Assembly: GCA_003133425.1 (NCBI GenBank)
Contig: PKXI01000211.1
Location: forward strand, 35,056-53,534
Direction of reading: 5' to 3'
Length of the DNA stretch: 18,479 nucleotides
From: Acidobacteriaceae bacterium
GTDB taxonomy: Bacteria; Acidobacteriota; Terriglobia; Terriglobales; Acidobacteriaceae
In this document: positions 7,297 to 13,688 of the stretch, piece by piece
How positions within the stretch are numbered: the first letter of the stretch is position 1
Layout of the letters: every line of letters starts with the position of its first letter
Notes under the pieces: generated by a model
Database searches by the model: none
Seen by the model: only the letters and a program-made list of their open reading frames with translations
Told to the model about the DNA's origin: nothing
Program-made: the position numbers and the translations under genes

Positions 7297-7560
7297 TCAT
7301 GGTTGTTTGCCTGTCTTCATGTATACATGAAAGCATGCGAGCATAAAGTCACTCATCGTCGTAAAGTCGAGCTGAATGGCCGCAAGCTTGGCCGCCTTAA
7401 CGTCACTTGCTGACCACCTGACCTGTAGAGGTACCACCTTGGCCTTCGGTGCCGGTTTGCCCCGCTTCGGCTCGACCGGTGCCGTGGGTACCTGCGCCGC
7501 CTTGGGTTCAGGCACCGGTCCGTTCATGATGTCTCGGTCTAGTGCAGTTGCCTTGGCCAT
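7297..7560 (-). CDS. Small ribbon-helix-helix DNA-binding protein (putative)
   Basis: An 87-residue protein. The first 40 residues are rich in Pro, Ala and Lys and look disordered. The rest fits a ribbon-helix-helix fold: a strand VPLQVRWS at about 43-50, a helix starting ASDVKAAKLAA, then a turn and a second helix with MSDFMLACF. This arrangement resembles plasmid and island regulators of the CopG/ParG type. The start at 7560 was chosen because AGGGGG at 7575-7570 lies 9 nt upstream; the frame stays open upstream to 7824, but that sequence shows no domain. It is the first gene inside the proposed island boundary, so a role in island maintenance or autoregulation is likely. No toxin, ParA or relaxase partner is visible. 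Confidence 0.6.
   Translation of the reverse strand: MAKATALDRDIMNGPVPEPKAAQVPTAPVEPKRGKPAPKAKVVPLQVRWSASDVKAAKLAAIQLDFTTMSDFMLACFHVYMKTGKQP
7316..7331. repeat. 16-bp perfect palindrome within the ribbon-helix-helix gene
   Basis: TTCATGTATACATGAA reads identically on both strands and falls in the last codons of the gene. It may be a protein binding site or chance. Confidence 0.4.
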
Positions 7561-7572
7561 ATGGCGCGACCC

Positions 7573-7600
7573 CCTGCATGTTTCCATGGTCTCATGCAGG
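7573..7600 (-). promoter_or_regulatory. Inverted repeat overlapping the ribosome site of the ribbon-helix-helix gene
   Basis: CCTGCATG at 7573-7580 and CATGCAGG at 7593-7600 form a perfect 8-bp inverted repeat with a 12-bp spacer that contains the palindrome CCATGG. On the minus strand the downstream arm overlaps the start of the AGGGGG ribosome site. It could be a DNA operator for the gene's own product or an RNA hairpin that hides the ribosome site. Confidence 0.5.
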
Positions 7601-7937
7601 CATGATTTCACGTTGGTCCACAAGGCCGCCATCTCCTTTGCAGCAGTTCCCCGTGGCTCCGCCTCGGTAATGGTCTGGCCCTTGAGGTACGGGGACTTGT
7701 AGGCTGTGCGATCACAAATCCCTGGATCTGGCGCACAAAACCTACAACAGGGTGGACCAGAGGGTGCATGAACGAACGAATCAGAACGAGGGTAACGACG
7801 GGAACTCGTCAAATCCACGCACAAGCATGTCTTTCACACCCAGCGGGTTTAAGTTACCGACAGCCCCCTTTTCTCGTATTGGTCCTTTTAAGAAACCCTC
7901 TCCCCGAAAGGGAACACATGAAACTGCTCGCGGCATT
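7601..7937. other. Non-coding stretch between the ribbon-helix-helix gene and arsJ
   Basis: No gene is supported here. The arsJ side holds only weak hairpins (for example TCCC/GGGA around 7905) without a T tract, so no terminator for the arsenic operon is called. The upstream continuation of the ribbon-helix-helix frame is open but lacks domain-like sequence. Confidence 0.4.
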
Positions 7938-9173
7938 TTACTCGGCCCCTTCCACGGCGACACCAAGCTGAACGGGATTGCCGCGTGGCAACCCGAGTGA
8001 AATGATCGCGGCCAGTAAGACCATTGCCGCAGATCCCCAAAGGCAACCGTTGAATCCAGCTGCTTGGAAGATGAGCCCCGACAGCAAGGTGCCGAGAAGC
8101 CGGCCTCCCGCATTGGCCATGTAATAGAACCCGACGTTGATTGCAACGCTGTCTTCATCCGTATAGGCAAGCACCAGGTAGGAATGAACCGCAGAGTTGA
8201 TCGCAAACAGGACCGCGAAGGCAGCAAGCCCAATCATCAGCGCGACGCTCGGATTGAGTCCGGCGCGAAGTGCGCCAATCAATCCGAGAGGAACGATTAG
8301 CAAAATGAAAGCCCAATGCTGCGCTGCCGGCCCATCGACTTTCTCCCTCCCAATCGATCGAAGGATGTCTGGAACAAGCGCCTGAATGATGCCGTAGCCA
8401 ACGAACCAGAGGGCTATGAAAGCGCCTACGCCGGTAAAGGTCCAACCGAGTTGTGACAGGAAGAGTGGCAATCCCACCACGAACCAGACATCGCGAGCCC
8501 CGAACAGGAAGAGTCTCGCCGCCGAAAGCCAGTTGATTGCCGCGCTCTTTGAAAAGAGGGATGAGAACTTAACCTTTTTCTTCGAGCGCCCAATTCCTGG
8601 CGGTAAGGCAATGACGGTGCCGAGCAGCACAATCAGAAGTCCCGCCGCCATTGCAATGAGCGATCCGACAAAGCCGAGGGTAGCGAGCAGGAAACTACCG
8701 ACAAAGAAGCCCGCACCCTTCAGTGCGTTCTTCGAACCTGTGAGACGAGAGACCCACTTGAAGAGAGTGCCTTCGGTATCGTCGGGCACGACCACCTTGA
8801 TAGCACTCTTCGCGCTCATCTTGGTCAGGTCCTTCGCAATGCCGGAGAGAGCCTGGGCCGCCATGACATACGCAACGGATAAGAAGCGCGCCCACGATGG
8901 CTGCAACAGCCCCAGCATGAGCAGCGCGAAGATTTGCAGCGCAAGGCCGCCGTACAGTGTCGTCTTCAGACCTGATCTGGAAGCGATCCATCCGCCAAGA
9001 AGGTTCGTAACGATGCCGAAGAACTCATAGAAGAGAAACAGAAACGCGATTGTGATGCCACTGTATCCGAGCTTGTAAAAGTGCAGAACGACGAGCATAC
9101 GAAGTGCGCCGTCTGTGAGCGTAAAGCCCCAGTAAGCAAACGTAACGAGGGCATAGCTGCGAATGCCATTCAC
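7938..9173 (-). CDS. arsJ: ArsJ, organoarsenical efflux MFS transporter
   Basis: A 411-residue major-facilitator protein with about twelve hydrophobic helices. Its N-terminus, MNGIRSYALVTFAYWGFTLT, and the LHFYKLGYSG segment are typical of ArsJ. ArsJ exports 1-arseno-3-phosphoglycerate, which breaks down to arsenate outside the cell, so GAPDH plus ArsJ together make an arsenate efflux route. The GTG start at 9173 is 4 bp after the stop of the GAPDH gene, and this pairing is the strongest support for the call. The protein is full length and ends the leftward operon. Confidence 0.93.
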   Translation of the reverse strand: MNGIRSYALVTFAYWGFTLTDGALRMLVVLHFYKLGYSGITIAFLFLFYEFFGIVTNLLGGWIASRSGLKTTLYGGLALQIFALLMLGLLQPSWARFLSVAYVMAAQALSGIAKDLTKMSAKSAIKVVVPDDTEGTLFKWVSRLTGSKNALKGAGFFVGSFLLATLGFVGSLIAMAAGLLIVLLGTVIALPPGIGRSKKKVKFSSLFSKSAAINWLSAARLFLFGARDVWFVVGLPLFLSQLGWTFTGVGAFIALWFVGYGIIQALVPDILRSIGREKVDGPAAQHWAFILLIVPLGLIGALRAGLNPSVALMIGLAAFAVLFAINSAVHSYLVLAYTDEDSVAINVGFYYMANAGGRLLGTLLSGLIFQAAGFNGCLWGSAAMVLLAAIISLGLPRGNPVQLGVAVEGAE

Positions 9174-9177
9174 TTGG

Positions 9178-10200
9178 TCAGCCCTCAGCCTTCACTGGGA
9201 GTGATGCGGCTATCTTCGCTGCGAGTTCTACCATCCGATTTGCATAGCCCCATTCGTTGTCGTACCAGGCCAGAATCTTAACCTGGGTGCCGTCGATCAC
9301 CATCGTTGAGAGCGCATCGATGATCGAAGACCGTGGGTCATTGAGGAAGTCCACTGAGACCAAGGGCCTCCCCTCGTATCCCAGGATGCCCGCGAGCTCG
9401 CCTTCTGCGGCGGCTTTCAAGAGGCCATTCACTTCCTCGACTGTCGTGGGCCGTTGCACCTCAAATACACAGTCGGTGAGTGATGCATTCAGGAGCGGGA
9501 CCCGTACAGCGACTCCATTCAATTTGCCCTGGAGTTCCGGATAGATGAGTGTGATTGCCGTCGCCGAGCCGGTAGTCGTCGGAACAAGCGACGCCAGAGC
9601 GGAGCGGGCGCGGCGAAGGTCTTTATGCGGAGCATCGACGATTGTCTGCGTATTTGTCACGTCATGGATCGTCGTGACCAGACCGTGACGTATGCCCAGT
9701 CCTTCATGGATGACCTTCACAATGGGAGCGAGGCAGTTGGTGGTACACGATGCTGCCGTAATAATGTCGTGCGCCTGGGGATCGTAGAGATGGTCATTGA
9801 CACCCATCACAATGTTCAACGCGCCCTGCTTGACAGGCGCAGCGACGAGAACTTTCTTGACACCGCGTGAGAAGTAAGGCTTCAGTGTTTGGGGTGTCAG
9901 CATCTTTCCGCTGCATTCAAGTACAAGATCAACAGCGGACGCCTCCCACGGGACATCACCGGGCTGTGACGCATCTGTAAATGCAATCTGCTGACCCTCA
10001 ACTGAGAGGCTGTCCTCGCTCGCTTCGATGCGTCTCGGCCACTTTCCATGCACACTGTCGAACTCCAGAAGGTGCGCAGCGGTATGCGGACCGCCCTTGA
10101 ACTCATTGATATGCACAATCGAAAGATCGTCGCGACCCCATGCTGCGCGAAAAGCCAGCCTGCCTATTCGTCCAAATCCGTTGATACCGATTCGTGTCAT
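9178..10200 (-). CDS. gap: ArsJ-associated glyceraldehyde-3-phosphate dehydrogenase
   Basis: A 340-residue type I GAPDH. The Rossmann start [10 protein letters not shown] is at 5-14. The catalytic cysteine is C152 in [10 protein letters not shown] and the catalytic histidine is probably H179 in TTIHD. The enzyme can use arsenate in place of phosphate to make 1-arseno-3-phosphoglycerate, the substrate of ArsJ. The HINEFKGG segment near 30-37 and the [13 protein letters not shown] segment are typical of the arsenic-linked branch rather than the glycolytic enzyme. The start at 10200 has GAGGTGAA immediately upstream. It follows arsC after a 191-bp gap in which no gene or clear signal was found; either read-through from arsM/arsC or its own promoter is possible. 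Confidence 0.93.
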   Translation of the reverse strand: MTRIGINGFGRIGRLAFRAAWGRDDLSIVHINEFKGGPHTAAHLLEFDSVHGKWPRRIEASEDSLSVEGQQIAFTDASQPGDVPWEASAVDLVLECSGKMLTPQTLKPYFSRGVKKVLVAAPVKQGALNIVMGVNDHLYDPQAHDIITAASCTTNCLAPIVKVIHEGLGIRHGLVTTIHDVTNTQTIVDAPHKDLRRARSALASLVPTTTGSATAITLIYPELQGKLNGVAVRVPLLNASLTDCVFEVQRPTTVEEVNGLLKAAAEGELAGILGYEGRPLVSVDFLNDPRSSIIDALSTMVIDGTQVKILAWYDNEWGYANRMVELAAKIAASLPVKAEG

Positions 10201-10391
10201 TTCACCTCTTAATTGAAGACTTCATAAGGCCAAATGCGGTTTGGATATGCGGTGATCCCTCAGGCATCATTTCAAACTCAAGGGACGGCCAAATAGGTCA
10301 GGCTGGGCAAACCTTTGATGTGATTCTTTCTCTGATGAGCAAATGGTTGATGCCCCGGTTGATCTCGTTACGGAATACCCGAGCCCGCTCC

Positions 10392-10880
10392 CTAGCTCTT
10401 TCCAATGTCGTCCAGTTCCTTCTGCAGAGCGATGGAGCCGAGACTGGAAAGCGGCAAAGACAGGAAAATGCTGATACGCCGGTACAGTGCGGAGAAGGCC
10501 TGACCATAGGCGCGTTCGATATCTTCGGGAGTACCTTGAACGTCTACAGGGTCGGGTATTCCCCAATGCGCAGTTGTGGGTTGTCCAGGCCAGGTTGGAC
10601 AAACTTCGTTGGCCGCTTTGTCGCATACAGTAAAGACGAAGTTGAGCTTCGGCGAATCCGGTTGCGAGAACTCTTCGCAAGACTTGCTCCGAAGATTAGT
10701 GGTGTCTAGGCCCGATTTCTCTAGCTGCCTAATGGCCTCTGGTCGCACTATGCCTGCCGGATGGGTCCCCGCACTATAGGCAGTAAAATTCGCCCGGCCT
10801 AGTCTGTTCATGATCGCTTCCGCCATGATCGAACGAGCAGAATTGCCAGTGCAGAGAAACATTACATTGTAGTGCTGCAT
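10392..10880 (-). CDS. arsC: ArsC arsenate reductase, low-molecular-weight phosphatase type
   Basis: A 162-residue cytoplasmic enzyme that reduces arsenate to arsenite through a cysteine cascade recharged by thioredoxin or a similar donor. The phosphate-binding loop C10-TGNSA-R16 is complete. C86 and C94 in the VCDKAANEVC segment are the candidate relay cysteines, and D110 in IPDP is the general acid. The relay spacing is one residue longer than in the Staphylococcus enzyme, so the relay assignment is inferred. AGGAGG precedes the ATG by about 12 nt. It follows arsM after 26 bp in the same operon. Confidence 0.92.
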   Translation of the reverse strand: MQHYNVMFLCTGNSARSIMAEAIMNRLGRANFTAYSAGTHPAGIVRPEAIRQLEKSGLDTTNLRSKSCEEFSQPDSPKLNFVFTVCDKAANEVCPTWPGQPTTAHWGIPDPVDVQGTPEDIERAYGQAFSALYRRISIFLSLPLSSLGSIALQKELDDIGKS

Positions 10881-10906
10881 AGAAGTTGTTCCCTCCTTAG
10901 CTTCGG

Positions 10907-11794
10907 TTAGGCTGCACTCGGCTTGATCGCGTAGACTTTCACGCTTGCCGCTGCGGCGTTGACGTCGTACTGAGAAAGCAGCGTGGTCAGCTCCGCGTGC
11001 AGCGAATCCGACTCGCTTGGCGCAGGAGTGCAGCAGGCCGATTCAATCACCTGGAATGGGCTGGCTTTATCCATTGAAGGCGAGCAGCAGCCTGCCTGGT
11101 TCTCGACCTTGGCGTAAGCATTCAGGTTCGCACCGCTGTCAATAATCTCTACATGGGCAAAGCCCGCTGCGAGCAGACCAGCTCGGTAGTCGTCAATCTT
11201 GATTGCTCCAGCAATGCAGCCAACGTAGGCGGCTACGCTGTTTGCGACCGCCTCAGGGAGTTCGCACTTCAAAGCAATATCGCTCAATGCCACTCGGCCA
11301 CCGGGCTTCAGAATGCGGGCGATCTCACGAAAGACGGCTGGCTTATCGGGTGCCAGATTGACGACGCAGTTCGAGATAACACAATCGACCGACGCATCCG
11401 GCAGCGGAATCTTGTCGATGGTTGACTGGTAGAACTCAACGTTCGTATAGCCGCCTGCTTTGGCATTTGCACGCGCCCGTTCAAGCATGGCCGGGGTCAT
11501 ATCGATGCCGATGGCGCGGCCCTCCGGCCCCACCATTCTTGAAGCAAGGAACACATCGAGACCGCCGCCCGATCCGAGATCGACTACGACTTCGCCGGGA
11601 CGGATGTGCGCAGTGGCTGTGGGGTTTCCACAAGACAGCCCCATGTTGGCGTCAGCCGGTATCGAGGTCAGCTCCTCTGCGGAGTAGCCGAACGCTTCTG
11701 CAACTGCCTGAACTCCCGCGTGGTCGTTCGATAGAGAACTTTCCGCGACCGCTCCATACTTCGATTTGACCGACTCAAGTACGTCTTTCGCCAT
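10907..11794 (-). CDS. arsM: ArsM arsenite S-adenosylmethionine methyltransferase
   Basis: A 295-residue class I methyltransferase that methylates As(III). SAM motif [10 protein letters not shown], is at 72-80. The arsenic-binding cysteines are C55 in MGLSCGNP, C143 in SNCVVNL and C193 in VGCIAGA. The additional N-terminal cysteine seen in some ArsM proteins is not present; the equivalent stretch reads AESSLSND. The C-terminal part carries CC pairs at 236-237 and 254-255, frequent in bacterial ArsM. The start at 11794 was chosen because GGAGG lies 6 nt upstream; the in-frame ATG at 11809 lies before that ribosome site and would add five residues. It is the first gene of the leftward operon, divergent from arsR. 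Confidence 0.94.
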   Translation of the reverse strand: MAKDVLESVKSKYGAVAESSLSNDHAGVQAVAEAFGYSAEELTSIPADANMGLSCGNPTATAHIRPGEVVVDLGSGGGLDVFLASRMVGPEGRAIGIDMTPAMLERARANAKAGGYTNVEFYQSTIDKIPLPDASVDCVISNCVVNLAPDKPAVFREIARILKPGGRVALSDIALKCELPEAVANSVAAYVGCIAGAIKIDDYRAGLLAAGFAHVEIIDSGANLNAYAKVENQAGCCSPSMDKASPFQVIESACCTPAPSESDSLHAELTTLLSQYDVNAAAASVKVYAIKPSAA

Positions 11795-11826
11795 GTCGTG
11801 CCTCCACAAACATATCTGTCAAGCCG

Positions 11827-11855
11827 ACTATATGTGTTGCCAACACATTCGTCAA
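11827..11855 (-). promoter_or_regulatory. Promoter of the arsM-arsC-gap-arsJ operon
   Basis: On the minus strand, TTGACG (11855-11850) is separated by exactly 17 bp from TATAGT (11832-11827), a near-consensus sigma-70-type promoter. The expected start of transcription is about 11820, giving a leader of about 26 nt that contains the GGAGG of arsM. The whole spacer is filled by the operator palindrome. Confidence 0.75.
11832..11848. promoter_or_regulatory. ArsR operator, 17-bp perfect palindrome
   Basis: ATGTGTTG-C-CAACACAT is a perfect inverted repeat with 8-bp arms, located between divergent arsM and arsR. It lies within the spacer of the leftward promoter and covers most of the -35 of the rightward one, so one bound ArsR dimer would block both. 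The symmetry is seen directly; binding by this ArsR is inferred. Confidence 0.75.
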
Positions 11856-11865
11856 GGCGTATAAG
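11837..11865 (+). promoter_or_regulatory. Promoter of arsR-acr3
   Basis: TTGCCA (11837-11842), a 17-bp spacer and TATAAG (11860-11865) form a good promoter. The start of transcription would fall about 7 nt downstream, at or next to the arsR ATG at 11872, implying a leaderless mRNA. Confidence 0.65.
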
Positions 11866-11871
11866 TAAGCT

Positions 11872-12291
11872 ATGGCGGCAAAAACATCAACCTTTAACAT
11901 TGAACGATTCTTTCAAGCCCTCGGCGACACCACTAGGCTCCGCCTCCTTAACCTCATGGGAGAGCAGGAGATTTGCGTCTGCTACTTTGTGGAGATTCTG
12001 GAGCAAGCGCAGCCGAAGATTTCCCGGCATCTGGCATATCTGCGCCGCGCCGGGATCGTTGAGGCTAGGCGTGACGGCAAATGGATGCATTATCGGATCG
12101 TCATGCCGCCGAACATCGGTGCCTCCCAGGTTCTGCGCCAGACGCTCACGTGGCTGAAGGAGGAAAGAGCGATGCAGGCGGACCGGGCACGTCTTTCAAA
12201 GGCTTGCTGCAGTCCCGCGACGTTTACGGCTCTTCAAGGCGCACCCTTGCCAATTTCCGTCTGTTGCTCAAGCGCACCGGAGGCCAAGTGA
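11872..12291 (+). CDS. arsR: ArsR/SmtB-family arsenic-responsive repressor
   Basis: A 139-residue winged-helix repressor released from DNA by As(III). The metalloid-binding motif CVC is at C35 and C37 (EICVCYF, matching the ELCVCDL box), next to the recognition region with [10 protein letters not shown] at 48-57. The C-terminus is longer than in minimal ArsR proteins and carries two CC pairs, at 112-113 and 131-132, that may form a further site. No Shine-Dalgarno sequence precedes the ATG, in keeping with a leaderless transcript from the promoter at 11837-11865. Its stop codon overlaps the GTG start of acr3 by 4 bp, so regulator and pump are translationally coupled. Confidence 0.95.
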   Translation: MAAKTSTFNIERFFQALGDTTRLRLLNLMGEQEICVCYFVEILEQAQPKISRHLAYLRRAGIVEARRDGKWMHYRIVMPPNIGASQVLRQTLTWLKEERAMQADRARLSKACCSPATFTALQGAPLPISVCCSSAPEAK

Positions 12292-13415
12292 ACATCGCCA
12301 GCACGCCCTATACGCAAGGCCAGGTCTGCGCTCCTCTGCAGCGCAAGAAACTATCGTTTCTCGACCGATACCTGACTCTCTGGATATTCCTTGCAATGGC
12401 CATTGGAGTGGCGACCGGCCACTTCATCCCTGGCTCCGCCGGGTTCGTTAATCGCTTTCAGAGTGGCACGACGAATATTCCAATAGCCATCGGCCTGATC
12501 ATCATGATGTTCCCGCCTCTGGCGAAGGTGCGGTACGAAAAGCTGGGCGACGTCTTCCGTAATAAGCGTGTCCTCTCACTTTCACTGGTACAAAACTGGC
12601 TCATTGGACCAGCGCTTATGTTCATTCTTGCCATCGTGTTCCTTCGCGATGAGCCAGCCTACATGCGCGGGCTCATTCTGATCGGAATCGCACGTTGTAT
12701 AGCGATGGTCATGGTGTGGAATGAACTGGCAGGTGGTGACACTGACTACGTTGCCGGGCTCGTCGCGATCAACAGTGTGTTTCAGGTGCTCTTCTACAGC
12801 CTCTATGCGTGGGTATTCATTACAGTGCTCCCAAAGTGGTTCGGCCTTCAAGGAAGCATCGTCCAGGTCAGCATCGGTCAGATTGCAAAGAGCGTGGCAA
12901 TCTATCTTGGTATTCCATTCGTTTCGGGGTTCATTACGCGCTTTGTTCTGATTCGGATTAAGGGAGAGGAATGGTACCGCACCCGCTTCATTCCCCGGAT
13001 TAGCCCACTAACCTTGGTCGCCCTGCTCTTTACGATTCTGGTGATGTTCTCGCTCAAGGGTGACCTGATCGTGCGGCTGCCGCTCGATGTAGTGCGCATT
13101 GCACTTCCGCTGGTCGTCTACTTCGTCATCATGTTTCTGGTCAGCTTCTGGATGGGCAAGCGGCTCGGGGCAAACTACGCACAATCAGCCACACTTTCGT
13201 TTACTGCTGCGGGCAACAACTTTGAATTGGCAATAGCTGTGTCCGTCGCCGTCTTCGGCTTGAACTCCGGCGAGGCATTTGTCGGCGTCGTCGGTCCGCT
13301 CATTGAGGTGCCGGCGCTCATCGGGCTGGTCAACGTCGCATTTTGGATTAGGAGGCACTACTTCGCGAATGGAATCCGGGTCTTCTCAGTGCATCCGGTT
13401 GCGGACGCTCGGTAG
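12288..13415 (+). CDS. acr3: Acr3-family arsenite efflux permease
   Basis: A 375-residue permease with about ten membrane helices that extrudes As(III) using the proton motive force. It has the conserved cysteine in [11 protein letters not shown] and the conserved glutamate in [13 protein letters not shown], both required in characterised Acr3 proteins. The frame is open from 12081, but that part is a shadow of arsR. The GTG at 12288 is preferred because GGAGG at 12279-12283 lies 4 nt upstream and the GTGA overlap with the arsR stop is typical of coupling. It is full length. Confidence 0.94.
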   Translation: MNIASTPYTQGQVCAPLQRKKLSFLDRYLTLWIFLAMAIGVATGHFIPGSAGFVNRFQSGTTNIPIAIGLIIMMFPPLAKVRYEKLGDVFRNKRVLSLSLVQNWLIGPALMFILAIVFLRDEPAYMRGLILIGIARCIAMVMVWNELAGGDTDYVAGLVAINSVFQVLFYSLYAWVFITVLPKWFGLQGSIVQVSIGQIAKSVAIYLGIPFVSGFITRFVLIRIKGEEWYRTRFIPRISPLTLVALLFTILVMFSLKGDLIVRLPLDVVRIALPLVVYFVIMFLVSFWMGKRLGANYAQSATLSFTAAGNNFELAIAVSVAVFGLNSGEAFVGVVGPLIEVPALIGLVNVAFWIRRHYFANGIRVFSVHPVADAR

Positions 13416-13436
13416 AACATTCCTGGAGCTTCCCGG

Positions 13437-13667
13437 CTGACCGAGGATCAACTTGATCGGTTCATTCTCCGTAAGGTTCTTGAGCTGCATCAGCGGGTCC
13501 GTGATGATATCACTTCCCCTCAGGTTCCCTATGGAGGCAGTCATGACGGAAGAAAAGAATGGGCAAGAGAACTGGAGCCGCCTGCTCAAGTGGCTCGCCG
13601 TAATTGCGGTCATCGCTCTCCTCGTGTTCACCTCGTTCTTCCTAAGAGTGCCACACGGCGGGATTGA
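13437..13667 (+). other. Protein-like open frame without a standard start codon
   Basis: Directly after acr3 the plus strand encodes a stretch starting LTEDQLDRFILRKVLELHQR that looks like real protein (amphipathic, charged), but the frame opens after a TAG at 13413 and has no ATG, GTG or TTG before it. The first candidate is CTG at 13437 with GGAG about 8 nt upstream. The second half overlaps the 42-residue membrane protein gene in another frame. It is probably a truncated gene remnant, or less likely a CTG-start gene of up to 76 residues. No family was recognised. Confidence 0.25.
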
Positions 13668-13671
13668 GTAA
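13543..13671 (+). CDS. 42-residue single-span membrane protein
   Basis: A small protein starting MTEEKNGQENWSRLL, with one strongly hydrophobic helix at about 15-34 and a short tail FLRVPHGGIE. The start is supported by GGAGG at 13533-13537, 5 nt before the ATG; an in-frame ATG at 13531 lies before that site. It ends 17 bp before the next gene in the same direction, so the two probably share a transcript downstream of acr3. No family is recognised. Confidence 0.6.
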   Translation: MTEEKNGQENWSRLLKWLAVIAVIALLVFTSFFLRVPHGGIE

Positions 13672-13688
13672 CGGGAGAGGGCGGGACT

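Noticed and set aside
7890..7937. Terminator after arsJ
   Set aside because: Only 4-bp stems and no T tract were found, so the evidence is too weak to call.
8416..9030. Plus-strand open frame of 204 codons opposite arsJ
   Set aside because: It is a shadow of the ArsJ coding strand; its composition is low-complexity and it has no ribosome site.
10298..10507. Minus-strand frame with RVFRNEINRGINHLLIRER between arsC and gap
   Set aside because: It overlaps the arsC 3' end in another frame, lacks a ribosome site, and no family was recognised.
12081..12287. N-terminal extension of acr3
   Set aside because: This part is the arsR coding sequence read in another frame; the coupled GTG at 12288 with its ribosome site fits the family start.
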